DNA of 64,000 nt from an uncultured Saprospiraceae bacterium (GCA_937980645.1 CALJPQ010000019.1:61858-125857), one strand, 5' to 3'. Shown: positions 1 to 9,046, counted from the first letter of the stretch. A program made the numbers and translations. Notes: generated by a model not told the origin, from the letters alone.

Positions 1-835
1 ACACTATTCGCTCGGCTCCGCTGAGGTCTTGCTGCAGGGCGACATTGGAGAAGCCCATTTCCCGGAGCAAAAGGGCGACTTGCCGGGCATTGAATTCGTT
101 GCATTCGAAGAACAGCCCTCCGCCGGGTGCGAGCCTTTGCTGCGCAAAATGCGCAATGGCGCGGTAGAAGAGCAAGAGGTCATCGCCCTCGACAAAAAGG
201 GCTTCGTGCGGTTCGTGGGCCAACACGTGCTCGGGCATGAGGTGTTGCTCCTGGCGTTGCACATAGGGCGGATTGCTCAGGATGAGGTCGAATACAGGCC
301 AGTGGGGAGGTATCGTTTCAGGCTGGAGGATGTCGGCCTCGATGAAGGTGTACTCGCTTTCATCCAGCAGGGCGTGGGCATTTTCGAGGGCTACGGCTAA
401 GGCCTGAGGGCTTTTTTCGATGCCAAACAGGCGCACATCGGGTCGGCGGCGTTGGAGGGTGATGCCGATACACCCGCTGCCTAGGCCGATATCGAGCACG
501 ATGGGCTGGCCCTGGGGGCGGGCATTGAGCCAGCGCAGGGCTAAGGCGACGAGTTCCTCCGTCTCCTGGCGCGGGATGAGCACGCTGGGGCTGACGCGGA
601 ATTTCAACCCAAAGAAATCGGCCTGGCCCAGCACGTACTGCACCGGTTCGCCGGCAAGCAGGCGCTCGCGGAGGGGGGCGAGGAAGCGCTCTTCTGCCGC
701 CGAAAGGGCGCTGGGCGGCACACGATAGCCAAGCGCATCAGCGAAGACAATACGAGCAATGCTGCGGGCTTCGCCCGGGCCGTAGCGCGGCGTAAGGTCG
801 CGAATGAGGCGCTCGAAAGCGTTGGTGGGTTCCAT
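1..835 (-). CDS. prmC: PrmC/HemK, release factor glutamine methyltransferase (C-terminus cut by window edge)
   Basis: Read from the minus strand: the frame is open from the ATG at 835 to the left edge (278 codons), so only the last residues are missing. The enzyme methylates the Gln of the GGQ motif in peptide release factors using S-adenosylmethionine. The SAM-binding loop reads DIGLGSG (residues 115-121), where the family usually has a Thr at the Leu position. The family signature NPPY is at 188-191 and an IPR-ETE-like motif (IPRQETE) at 87-93. An N-terminal helical domain precedes the methyltransferase fold. It lies 26 bp behind the ABC exporter gene and is probably cotranscribed with it. 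Family assignment is secure from the motifs. Confidence 0.93.
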   Translation of the reverse strand, partial: MEPTNAFERLIRDLTPRYGPGEARSIARIVFADALGYRVPPSALSAAEERFLAPLRERLLAGEPVQYVLGQADFFGLKFRVSPSVLIPRQETEELVALALRWLNARPQGQPIVLDIGLGSGCIGITLQRRRPDVRLFGIEKSPQALAVALENAHALLDESEYTFIEADILQPETIPPHWPVFDLILSNPPYVQRQEQHLMPEHVLAHEPHEALFVEGDDLLLFYRAIAHFAQQRLAPGGGLFFECNEFNARQVALLLREMGFSNVALQQDLSGAERIV

Positions 836-861
836 TCCGGAGGGCTGCTGCACAGCGAGGG

Positions 862-2679
862 CTATTCGGCCAGCCCACTGGCGGTCATTTGTTGTTCAAA
901 GAGTTCGGCGTAGTATCCGCCTTGGGCCAGGAGCTCCTCGTGGGTGCCTTGTTCAGCAATATGGCCGTTTTCCAGGACGAAAATGCGGTCGAACTCCAGC
1001 ATGCCGTAGATGCGATGTGTGATGATGATAGCGGTTTTGTCGGCCAGCGTTTCGTTCAGGTAGCGGAGAATGCGGCTTTCGGTGTGGGTATCCACCGCGG
1101 ACAGGCAGTCGTCGAGGAGGAGGATTTCGGGCTGTTTGGCGAAGGCGCGGGCGATGCTGATGCGCTGTTTTTGGCCACCGGAGAGCGTTACGCCGCGTTC
1201 GCCCACGGCAGTATTGTAGTCTTGCGGTAGGCCCATGATGTCGTGGTGGACGGCTGCGTTTTTAGCATAGAGTTCGGCTTCCTGTCGGCTCAGGCCCGGG
1301 CGTCCGAAGGCGATGTTGCCCAGCACAGTATCGGAAAAGAGGAAGACGTCTTGAGGCACGTAGCCGATGCGGTGGCGCAGTTCGGCCAGCGGGTAATCGC
1401 GCAGGTCTATGCCGTCTAAGAGGATGCGCCCTTCGGTGGGGTCGTACATGCGCACCAGCAGGTCGGCGATAGTAGTTTTGCCGGCGCCCGTACGGCCAAC
1501 GATGGCGACCTTCTGGCCGGGCAACACCTCAAAAGTCAGGCCCTTAAGCACCCGAATGCCGGAGTCGGGATAGACGAAGCCCACATTTTCGAACACGATA
1601 TGGCCGCGTTGGGTCGTTGGCTTGCCGTTAGCCGCAGACAGCGCGGCGGGCAGTTGCGGAGGGTCTTTCACTGCAGGCTCTGTGTGCAGTATTTCGTTGA
1701 TACGCTTTTGGGAAGCTGCCGCCTGTTGCGTCAGTGAGGCAATCCAGCCAATGGCCGTTACGGGCCAGGTGAGCATGTTGATGTAGATGACGAACTCGGC
1801 AATGTTGCCCGCCGTAATATCCCCCCGAACGGCGTACAGACCGCCGACATAGACAGTGATGATCGTGCTGGCGCCAATCATGAGCACCATGAGCGGGTAG
1901 AAAAAGGCATCTACGCGCGTGAGGGCCAGCGTTTTATGGCGATAACTCTCACACTGCTGAGCGAAATAACGGCCCATTTCCGCTTCACGCGCGTAGCCTT
2001 TGACGACGCGAATGCCGCTGTACACCTCCTGAGCAATGCTCGTCAGCTCGCCCAATTTCTGCTGAATCTGCTCACTGCGGCGGTTCATGATGCTGCTGAC
2101 CCAATAAATGGACAGGCTGAGCAAGGGCAGCGGTGCCAGCGACCACAGCGTCAGCGGCACACTCACGCGCAGCATGGAGGAAATGGTCAGCACAAACAGA
2201 CAGGTCAAGTCCAGCCCATATAGAATGGCCGGGCCTAAAAACATGCGCACCTTGGAGACGTCTTCCGAAATGCGCGACATCAGGTCACCAGTGCTGTGGC
2301 GGCGAAAAAAGGCCAGGTCGAGCCGCGAGTAGTGCGCAAACAGCTCCTTACGCAGGTCGTACTCGATAAGCCGGCTGACGACGATGATCGTCTGACGCAT
2401 GAAGAACATGAACAGGCCCATTAGGGCGGCCAGGCCGATGACCGTCAGGCCAAAGCGCGCTATCTGGCTACTCAGCTCGTCAAAGGCCTCCGGATGAGCA
2501 GCAATGCCGCCGGTTTCCTGGTAATGGCGCACGCGCTCCACAACGCTGTCCAACGCTTCGCGAATGGTCTGCGGCTGCAATACGCGAAAGACATTGGCCA
2601 GCCCCACAAAGAGCGCACCCAGCAGCAATCGCCAGCGGTACTTCCAAAAGTACTTTTTCAGGTAAAAAAGGTGCTTCAT
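862..2679 (-). CDS. ABC exporter, fused permease-ATPase (MdlA/YheI-like)
   Basis: 605-aa half-transporter: an N-terminal six-helix exporter domain (about residues 15-320) fused to an ATPase domain. Walker A GRTGAGKT is at 395-402, the signature LSGGQ at 499-503, Walker B ends at D523 and the switch His is H555. The residue after the Walker B Asp, normally the catalytic Glu, is Asp (D524, motif LLLDDCLSAVD). This is the arrangement of the degenerate-site subunit in heterodimeric exporters such as MdlA/YheI/TM287. No partner subunit of that family is adjacent. Substrate unknown; drug, lipid or peptide export is the usual range. prmC follows 26 bp downstream. Confidence 0.9.
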   Translation of the reverse strand: MKHLFYLKKYFWKYRWRLLLGALFVGLANVFRVLQPQTIREALDSVVERVRHYQETGGIAAHPEAFDELSSQIARFGLTVIGLAALMGLFMFFMRQTIIVVSRLIEYDLRKELFAHYSRLDLAFFRRHSTGDLMSRISEDVSKVRMFLGPAILYGLDLTCLFVLTISSMLRVSVPLTLWSLAPLPLLSLSIYWVSSIMNRRSEQIQQKLGELTSIAQEVYSGIRVVKGYAREAEMGRYFAQQCESYRHKTLALTRVDAFFYPLMVLMIGASTIITVYVGGLYAVRGDITAGNIAEFVIYINMLTWPVTAIGWIASLTQQAAASQKRINEILHTEPAVKDPPQLPAALSAANGKPTTQRGHIVFENVGFVYPDSGIRVLKGLTFEVLPGQKVAIVGRTGAGKTTIADLLVRMYDPTEGRILLDGIDLRDYPLAELRHRIGYVPQDVFLFSDTVLGNIAFGRPGLSRQEAELYAKNAAVHHDIMGLPQDYNTAVGERGVTLSGGQKQRISIARAFAKQPEILLLDDCLSAVDTHTESRILRYLNETLADKTAIIITHRIYGMLEFDRIFVLENGHIAEQGTHEELLAQGGYYAELFEQQMTASGLAE

Positions 2680-2919
2680 GCCTGCAAATGAACGAATGCC
2701 TGAGCGGAAAGTTCAGCCCACAACACGGTAAACATGGCTCGGGCGACTATCCTGCGAAAATAGCCAGCACGGCCTTTTAGACTTCATTAACGACCATTAA
2801 CATTTTTCGGCCCCTTTTTTGGCTAAGAAAAGCGTTCACCTGCCGACAAATAGCGGTAAGAAGCTACAAGGCTTTTTCTTAACTCCAATCCTTTCACAAA
2901 AAAAACGGTTTAATCCGCC

Positions 2920-2988
2920 ATGTTGATCCTCACCTGTTTACTGCTCGTGCTTCTGGTTTTTGGCAACAAAATGCTGAAAGAAGCCTGA
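2920..2988 (+). CDS. possible 22-aa hydrophobic small protein
   Basis: An ATG at 2920 opens a 22-codon frame ending in TGA at 2986-2988. It has a hydrophobic core (residues 2-14, mostly Leu/Val) followed by a charged tail NKMLKEA. It sits in the 459-bp spacer between two divergent ABC exporter genes, about 60 bp before a terminator-like hairpin. That layout would suit a short independent transcript. There is no clear promoter box or ribosome-binding site, and a frame this short can arise by chance, so this is a candidate only. The rest of the spacer (2680-2919) is AT-richer and shows no other gene. Confidence 0.2.
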   Translation: MLILTCLLLVLLVFGNKMLKEA

Positions 2989-3050
2989 AGTCCTCCCTTA
3001 GCGGGTTTGCCCGCGATGAAAACAGTTTCGAACGACCTTCTTTTCTATAG

Positions 3051-3086
3051 AAAACCTCGTCAGGCGCTGCGCCGTCGAGGTTTTTT
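3051..3086 (+). terminator. intrinsic terminator-like hairpin
   Basis: A nine-base stem AAAACCTCG (3051-3059) pairs with CGAGGTTTT (3076-3084). A smaller GC stem lies inside it, and a T run follows to 3086. It reads on the plus strand, yet no recognised plus-strand gene lies upstream of it. It therefore implies a short transcript in this spacer, or readthrough control ahead of the exporter gene at 3139. Confidence 0.5.
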
Positions 3087-3138
3087 CGTTGGCAAGGCCG
3101 ACCGGAGAACCCTTCGACTGGTGCATCGTTAAACAGGT

Positions 3139-4974
3139 ATGGCAAACGACAACCCTTCTGAAAACAACCGCTCCGGCGCCGGCGGGTGGGCGTCATGGCG
3201 TCATTTGTGGCGTTTTTTTCGCATGATCTGGGCGGTATCGCCTTCGTTGGCGCTGACCAATGCCGTGTTGCGTCTGTTTCGGTCGGTCATTCCGCTGCTG
3301 CTCCTGTATGTGGGTAAAGAGATCATAGACGGCGTGGTGAAGGCCATGTCGGCCCCCGACGACGTGTGGCGCCTGACGCATCCTCTTTGGGGCTGGGTAG
3401 CGCTGGAGTTTGGGCTGGCAGTAGCCAATAGCCTGCTGGCCCGTGCCATTGTGCTGACGGATGGCCTGCTGGGTGACCTGGTGAACAACGACTCCTCGGT
3501 GCGCATCATCCGGCACGCAGCCACACTCGACCTGTATCAGTTCGAGGATGCCAATTTCTATGACAAACTCGAGCGGGCGCGTACGCAGACGAGCAGCCGA
3601 TCCGTGCTGATGAGCACCGTGCTTTCGCAAGCGCAGGATATGATTTCGGTGGTCTTTCTCGCAGCCGGCCTGGTGGCCTTCAATCCGTGGCTCATCGTGC
3701 TGCTGGTCATCGCCGTTATCCCGTCCTTTATCGGCGAAACGCACTTCGACCGCGAAGGATACTCCCTGACGCGCTCCTGGACGCCCCAACGGCGCGAACT
3801 GGACTACCTGCGCTACATCGGAGCCAGCAACGAAACTGCCAAAGAAATCAAAATCTTCGGGCTGGAAAACTTCCTGGCCGAGCGCTTTCGCGCCATTTCA
3901 AACCAGTACTATCTGGCCAATCGGCGGCTGGCAGTGCGGCGCGCGTTGTGGGGCGGCCTGCTGTCGGCTCTCAGCATAGCCGCTTACTATGGCGCCTATG
4001 TTTATATTGTGGTGCAAACGGTGGGGGGCACACTTTCGCTGGGCACGCTGACCTTTCTGGCCGGTGCCTTCAGTCGCCTGCAAGAGATGCTGCTGACCAT
4101 CGTAGGGCGCTTTTCGCGCATGGCCGAAATGGCCCTTTACCTGCGCGACCTCTTTGATTTTCTGGCCCTGAAGCCACTGTCGGCCAACCACACAGGCAAG
4201 CGCCCCGTGCCCCGACCCATGCGCGAAGGCATCCGCTTCGAGAACGTCGGCTTCCGCTACCCGGGCAGCGACGTATGGGCACTGCGCCATGTCAGCTTTA
4301 CCCTCGCCCCCAGCGAAAAACTGGCGTTAGTGGGCGAAAACGGCGCTGGAAAGACCACCTTAGTCAAGCTGCTGGCTCATCTGTACGAACCCACCGAAGG
4401 CCGCATCCTGCTCGATGGGGTGCCGCTATGCGAGTACAATCCCGAAGATTTGCGCCGCGAAATCGGCATCATCTTTCAGGACTATGTGCGCTTCATGTTC
4501 ACCGCCGCCGAAAACATCGCCATTGGCGACATCGAGAAACGTACCAACCGCCCGCGCATCGTCAGCTCGGCCCGCAAGAGCCTGGCCGATACCATCATCG
4601 AGAGTCTGCCCAGCCAATACGACCAGATGCTGGGCAAACGCTTCGCCGGCGGCATAGACCTCTCCGGCGGCCAATGGCAAAAAATTGCGCTGGCGCGCGC
4701 CTACATGCGCGAGGCGCAAATCGTCATCTTAGACGAACCTACGGCTGCCTTAGACGCCCGCGCCGAGCACGAGGTATTCCTCCGCTTTGCTGAACTCACT
4801 CGTGGGCGTGCGGCCGTGCTCATTAGCCACCGCTTCAGCACCGTGCGCATGGCCGACCGCATCCTCTTCTTAGAGCACGGGCAGATCATCGAGCAGGGCA
4901 GCCATGAAGAACTGCTGCAGCAAGGCGGCAAATACGCCGAACTCTTCCGGCTGCAGGCCAAAGGATATGCGTAA
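3139..4974 (+). CDS. ABC exporter, fused permease-ATPase
   Basis: 611-aa half-transporter with exporter helices (about 25-330) and a complete ATPase domain. Walker A GENGAGKT is at 399-406, signature LSGGQ at 508-512, Walker B VILDEP at 529-534 with catalytic E533, and H-loop H564. The membrane domain carries the FEDANFYDKLERAR motif (136-149) seen in Bacteroidota and Firmicutes exporters often linked to peptide or antibiotic-peptide export. The ATPase is canonical, unlike the divergent neighbour at 862-2679, and the two membrane domains look unrelated in detail. A heterodimer between them is therefore not implied. Substrate unknown. Confidence 0.88.
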   Translation: MANDNPSENNRSGAGGWASWRHLWRFFRMIWAVSPSLALTNAVLRLFRSVIPLLLLYVGKEIIDGVVKAMSAPDDVWRLTHPLWGWVALEFGLAVANSLLARAIVLTDGLLGDLVNNDSSVRIIRHAATLDLYQFEDANFYDKLERARTQTSSRSVLMSTVLSQAQDMISVVFLAAGLVAFNPWLIVLLVIAVIPSFIGETHFDREGYSLTRSWTPQRRELDYLRYIGASNETAKEIKIFGLENFLAERFRAISNQYYLANRRLAVRRALWGGLLSALSIAAYYGAYVYIVVQTVGGTLSLGTLTFLAGAFSRLQEMLLTIVGRFSRMAEMALYLRDLFDFLALKPLSANHTGKRPVPRPMREGIRFENVGFRYPGSDVWALRHVSFTLAPSEKLALVGENGAGKTTLVKLLAHLYEPTEGRILLDGVPLCEYNPEDLRREIGIIFQDYVRFMFTAAENIAIGDIEKRTNRPRIVSSARKSLADTIIESLPSQYDQMLGKRFAGGIDLSGGQWQKIALARAYMREAQIVILDEPTAALDARAEHEVFLRFAELTRGRAAVLISHRFSTVRMADRILFLEHGQIIEQGSHEELLQQGGKYAELFRLQAKGYA

Positions 4975-5040
4975 AAAGGCCGCCGTCAGGCCACCCACAA
5001 AGAGCGCTTATCCTTGCCCCCACAACGCCGGCAGATTTGC

Positions 5041-5048
5041 TACTTTTG
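5041..5048 (+). promoter_or_regulatory. TAnnTTTG -7 promoter box
   Basis: TACTTTTG matches the Bacteroidota housekeeping -7 consensus exactly. It lies 23 bp before the start of the decayed gene at 5071 and upstream of dnaE, so it probably now drives dnaE. A TTG at 5014-5016 could serve as the -33 element, but the spacing is longer than usual. Confidence 0.5.
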
Positions 5049-5070
5049 CCGAACTTCCGCACACGCCGCC

Positions 5071-5280
5071 ATGCCAGCCATTCCCATCAACATCGAGGAC
5101 CTCCTGCGGGCCAGAACGGTCGAAACAGCCCGGTTAGAGTCGAAAACGTCGCTCTCGGAGCAAACGCTGCGGCTGGTGCTGGTTCCGCCTGGCCGAAATT
5201 TACCAATATCTCAACAGGCCGCACGCGGAAATCGAATACGCCTACGAGCAAGCCATGGCGCTCCTGCCCGACGAGCCTGA
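5071..5280 (+). pseudogene. remnant N-terminus of an AlbA_2/RecG-like DNA-binding regulator
   Basis: The 70-codon frame begins like the AlbA_2 (Schlafen-type) domain proteins often labelled RecG-like. NIEDLLRARTVETARLESK (residues 7-25) resembles the usual NIExLL..+TVE..RLEFK opening of that family. After about residue 25 the resemblance is lost and composition becomes random-looking until the stop at 5278. The family is normally 400 aa or longer, so this is a truncated remnant. It overlaps, in another frame, the TPR-like remnant that ends just before dnaE. Confidence 0.5.
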
Positions 5281-5317
5281 GGTGCAGGAGCAATACCAGA
5301 AGTGGAAAAAACGCTGA
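5138..5317 (+). pseudogene. remnant C-terminus of a TPR-like protein
   Basis: In the frame shifted by one from the preceding remnant there are 59 codons without a stop. They end at TGA 5315-5317, four bases before the dnaE start. The last 40 or so residues read like a tetratricopeptide repeat and tail: LAEIYQYLNRP, then EYAYEQAMALLPDEPEVQEQ. No start codon or upstream half exists, because the same frame is closed by TAG at 5135-5137. It looks like the surviving 3' end of a lost gene. Confidence 0.4.
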
Positions 5318-5320
5318 CCC

Positions 5321-8300
5321 ATGCCCAACTTTGCCCACCTCCACTGCCACACCCAGTTCTCGCTGCTCGACGGAGCGGCAGCCATCCCAGCCTTGTTTAA
5401 AAAGGCCAAAGCCGACGGCATGCCCGCCGTAGCCATCACTGACCACGGCAACATGTTCGGCGTGTTTCAATTTGTGGCCGAAGCTGCCCGCCACGAAGGC
5501 GTCAAGCCCATTGTAGGGTGCGAATTTTACTTAGTGGCCGACCGCCATCGAAAGACATTCACCAAAGAAGACAAGGACAAACGCTACCACCAGCTCTTCT
5601 TAGCCAAGAACGCCTTAGGCTATCGCAACTTAGTGAAACTGTGCTCCTTAGGCTACATTGAGGGCTTCTACGGCAAGTATCCGCGCATTGACAAGGAATT
5701 GGTGCTGCAATACCACGAAGGCCTCATCGCTACCACGTGCTGCTTAGGCGCTATGGTGCCGCAGGCCATCCTGCGCCAGGGCGAAGAGGCTGCCCGCAAA
5801 GAGTTCGAATGGTGGCTCGACCTCTTCGGCGAAGACTACTACATCGAGCTGCAGCGGCACCACCTGGCCGAGCAGGAGCGCGTCAATGAAGTACTGCTGC
5901 GGTGGGCAAAGGAGTACAACGTCAAGGTCATCTGCACCAACGACTCGCACTACGTGGACCAACAGGATGCCAACGCGCACGACATCCTGCTGTGCGTCAA
6001 CACGGGTGAAAAGCAATCCACTCCACCCATTCGAGACTTTGTGGAAGAAGGAACTGTCACCAAAGGTGGGCGCTTCGCTTTTCCTAATGACCAGTTCTTC
6101 TTCAAGACACAGGCCGAAATGGCGGCGCTTTTCCACGATGTGCCCTTCGCCTTAGACAACACGCTGGAAATCGTGGACAAATGCGAGCACCTCAAACTCA
6201 AGCAGGATATCCTGCTGCCTCACTTTGTCGTCCCCAAGGAATTTGCCTCACAAGACGACTACCTGCGCCATCTGACGTTTGAGGGCGCGCGTAAGCGCTA
6301 CGGCGAGATTACGCCCGAAATTGAGGAGCGCCTCAACTTCGAGTTGCACACCATCCGGACGATGGGCTTTGCCGGCTACTTCCTCATCGTGGCCGATTTT
6401 ATCCAGGCCGGGCGCGACTTAGGCGTATTTGTAGGCCCCGGGCGCGGTTCGGCGGCAGGCTCGGCGGTAGCCTATTGCATCGGCATTACAAACATTGACC
6501 CCATCAAATACGGCCTGCTGTTCGAGCGCTTCCTCAACCCTGAGCGCAAAAGCATGCCCGATATTGATACCGACTTCGACGACGAAGGGCGCGACAAGGT
6601 GATTGATTATGTCGTCAAGAAATACGGTTATCAGCAAGTGGCCCAGATTGTAACGTACAGCTCCATGGCGGCCAAGATGTCTATCAAAGACGTGGCGCGC
6701 GTGCTCGATTTGCCCTTAGACCAGTCCAACGCCTTAGCCAAACTGGTGCCCGAAAAACCCGGCATATCGCTCAAGCGCGTACTGACAGCACCGCTGGAGG
6801 GCGAAGGCTCCTTGGCTGAAAAAGAAGGCCTCCTCGCCGATGACCTCGAAAACTGCAAGCGTCTGCGCGAATACTTGGCCCAGGAAAACACGCTGGAAGC
6901 TAAAGTCTTGCGCGAAGCCATGGTGCTCGAAGGCTCCGTGCGCGGCACAGGCATCCACGCCGCCGGCATCATCATCGCGCCCAAAGACCTGACGGAAATC
7001 CTGCCGGTGTGCACCTCCAAAGAAACCCCCTTGCTCATCACCCAGTACGAGGGCAGCACCATCGAAGACGCCGGCGTCATCAAAATGGACTTCCTCGGCT
7101 TGCGCAACCTGACCATCATCCGCGACGCCCTGCGCCTCATCGAGCGCAACCACGGCATCCGCATTGACATTGACAACATCCCACTCGACGACGCCAAAAC
7201 CTACGAACTCTACCAACGCGGCGAAACCATCGCTACTTTCCAGTTCGAAAGCCCGGGCATGCAGAAATACCTGCGCGAACTGAAGCCCGACAAATTCGAC
7301 GACCTCATCGCCATGAACGCACTCTACCGGCCCGGCCCGTTGGACTACATCCCGGAGTTCATTGCGCGCAAACACGGACGCAAGCCCATCACCTACGACC
7401 TGCCCGAAATGGAGGAATACCTCAAAGAAACCTTCGGCATCAGCGTCTATCAGGAGCAAATCATGTTGCTGTCGCAAAAACTGGCCGGCTTCTCCAAGGG
7501 CGACGCCGACGTGCTGCGCAAGGCTATGGGTAAAAAGCAAAAAGCGGTGCTCGATAAAATGCGCAGTCAGTTTATCGAAGGCGCTATAGCCCGTGGCTAT
7601 CCCAAAGATAAATTGGAAAAAATCTGGAGTGACTGGGAAGCCTTCGCTTCTTACGCTTTTAACAAAAGCCACTCGACTTGCTACGCCTTTGTGGCTTACC
7701 AAACGGCCTATTTGAAAGCCAATTACCCGGCCGAGTACATGGCCGCCGTGCTGAGCAACCACCAGGGAAATATCGAGAAAATCACCTCCTTCCTCGAGGA
7801 GTGCCGCCGCATGGGCCTGGCGGTCAAAGGCCCTGACGTCAACGAGTCCGACGTCAACTTCTCCGTCAATAAAAAAGGCGTCATCCGCTACGGCTTAGGC
7901 GCCATCAAGGGCGCAGGCGAGGCGGCCGTGCAAAGCCTCATCGAGGAGCGCCGGAAAAACGGCCCGTTCGAGGATCTGTATGACTTCATGCGCCGCGCCA
8001 ACCTGCGCGCCATCAACAAGCGCGTGCTCGAAAGCTTAGCCTATGCCGGAGCCTTCGACGAATTGCCCCCACTGGCCGGCAAGGGCAAAGAGTACCGCAG
8101 CCTCCTGTTTGCCCCCAGCGACAAACACGAGTCCTTCCTGGAACACCTGCTCCGCTATGCGCACGCTTATCAGGAGGATAAAATCCTTTCCGCCAACTCT
8201 CTCTTTGGCGACCTCTCGGACTCCGTCAGCATTCCCCTGCCGCCGCTGCCCAAAGCCGAGCCCTGGGGCCTGCTAACCCTACTCCAGCGCGAACGCGACG

Positions 8301-8896
8301 TGGTGGGCGTGTACCTCAGCGGACACCCCTTAGACAACTATCGCTTCGCCTGGGAAACCTTCGCCACGCCCATCAGCCATTTGGAAAACGTCAAAGACCA
8401 GAAAGTAGCCGTGGCCGGCTTTGTCATGAAAGCCGAACACCGCACCACCCAAAAAGGCACGGGCTGGGGCCGCATCGTCCTGCAAGACTATACGGGCGAC
8501 CTGGAAGTGTCCCTATTCTCCGACGCCTACGTCAAATTCCGCAACTTTCTTCAAGAGGGCGAATGCCTCTACGTGGAGGGTGAATACAAAGCCCGCTTCG
8601 GCTCCGAGAACTACGAACTGCGCGTCGGCAACGTCCGCCTGTTGGAGAGCATCGGCGAAGAAAAAACCCGAGCCGTTACCCTGCGCATCCCGGTAGAACG
8701 CATCACGCCCGACTTCATCTCTGACATTGAGCGCATCTGCGCCGCCCACCAAGGCAAACACGCCCTGCGCATGGAACTGCTGGATATGCAGCACAAAGAG
8801 CGCTTAGCCTTCCTGTCCACCAGTCGCAAAGTGCAGGTCAGCAGCGAACTCATCTCGGCCTTAGAAGTACTTGGCATTGAATGCAGTGTCAATTAG
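5321..8896 (+). CDS. dnaE: DNA polymerase III alpha subunit
   Basis: 1191-aa replicative polymerase of the DnaE class. It starts with the PHP domain (FAHLHCHTQFSLLDGAA at 4-20, AITDHGNMFG further on). The polymerase active site PDIDTDFDDEGR is at 413-424, supplying catalytic Asp residues 414 and 416. The helix-hairpin-helix and OB-fold regions fit in the C-terminal third (KVAVAGFVMKAEHRTTQKG begins the OB part). Length is normal for the family. All Leu TTA codons I could locate in it precede a codon beginning with G. It begins four bases after the decayed remnant, with the nearest promoter-like box at 5041-5048. Confidence 0.97.
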   Translation: MPNFAHLHCHTQFSLLDGAAAIPALFKKAKADGMPAVAITDHGNMFGVFQFVAEAARHEGVKPIVGCEFYLVADRHRKTFTKEDKDKRYHQLFLAKNALGYRNLVKLCSLGYIEGFYGKYPRIDKELVLQYHEGLIATTCCLGAMVPQAILRQGEEAARKEFEWWLDLFGEDYYIELQRHHLAEQERVNEVLLRWAKEYNVKVICTNDSHYVDQQDANAHDILLCVNTGEKQSTPPIRDFVEEGTVTKGGRFAFPNDQFFFKTQAEMAALFHDVPFALDNTLEIVDKCEHLKLKQDILLPHFVVPKEFASQDDYLRHLTFEGARKRYGEITPEIEERLNFELHTIRTMGFAGYFLIVADFIQAGRDLGVFVGPGRGSAAGSAVAYCIGITNIDPIKYGLLFERFLNPERKSMPDIDTDFDDEGRDKVIDYVVKKYGYQQVAQIVTYSSMAAKMSIKDVARVLDLPLDQSNALAKLVPEKPGISLKRVLTAPLEGEGSLAEKEGLLADDLENCKRLREYLAQENTLEAKVLREAMVLEGSVRGTGIHAAGIIIAPKDLTEILPVCTSKETPLLITQYEGSTIEDAGVIKMDFLGLRNLTIIRDALRLIERNHGIRIDIDNIPLDDAKTYELYQRGETIATFQFESPGMQKYLRELKPDKFDDLIAMNALYRPGPLDYIPEFIARKHGRKPITYDLPEMEEYLKETFGISVYQEQIMLLSQKLAGFSKGDADVLRKAMGKKQKAVLDKMRSQFIEGAIARGYPKDKLEKIWSDWEAFASYAFNKSHSTCYAFVAYQTAYLKANYPAEYMAAVLSNHQGNIEKITSFLEECRRMGLAVKGPDVNESDVNFSVNKKGVIRYGLGAIKGAGEAAVQSLIEERRKNGPFEDLYDFMRRANLRAINKRVLESLAYAGAFDELPPLAGKGKEYRSLLFAPSDKHESFLEHLLRYAHAYQEDKILSANSLFGDLSDSVSIPLPPLPKAEPWGLLTLLQRERDVVGVYLSGHPLDNYRFAWETFATPISHLENVKDQKVAVAGFVMKAEHRTTQKGTGWGRIVLQDYTGDLEVSLFSDAYVKFRNFLQEGECLYVEGEYKARFGSENYELRVGNVRLLESIGEEKTRAVTLRIPVERITPDFISDIERICAAHQGKHALRMELLDMQHKERLAFLSTSRKVQVSSELISALEVLGIECSVN

Positions 8897-9038
8897 TAGT
8901 CCTATGCTGGCCAGGCTCATCGGGTCAAGCAACCGGCCAAATACTGCCACACAGTGCCCACAGATTGGTGCCGGAACTGTATCAAAAATGCATCACTTTT
9001 TTCAGCCATAGCATATCCTGTACCTGGCCCGAGTGCCC

Positions 9039-9046
9039 TACCTTTG
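9039..9046 (+). promoter_or_regulatory. TAnnTTTG -7 promoter box
   Basis: TACCTTTG fits the Bacteroidota -7 consensus in the 318-bp spacer between dnaE and the barrel protein at 9215. It would give a leader of about 160 nt. I see no gene or strong hairpin in the rest of this spacer. Confidence 0.35.

Noticed and set aside
3193..3789. 198-codon minus-strand open frame inside the second exporter
   Set aside because: It lies antisense to a well-supported ABC gene, has His/Gln-rich composition typical of a shadow frame, and shows no domain.
862..4974. The two divergent ABC exporters forming one heterodimer
   Set aside because: The first has the degenerate Asp expected of such a pair and the second is canonical, but their membrane domains look like different subfamilies and they are divergently transcribed across a 459-bp spacer. 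Only the weaker statement of a missing partner was kept.
6734..7762. 342-codon minus-strand frame inside dnaE
   Set aside because: Antisense to the polymerase core; Phe/Val/Gly-rich composition reflects the complement of dnaE codons.
5321..8896. TTA-G bias explained by avoidance of CCTGG (Dcm-type) sites
   Set aside because: CCTGG occurs several times in dnaE in frame as Leu-G contexts, so the site is not avoided.
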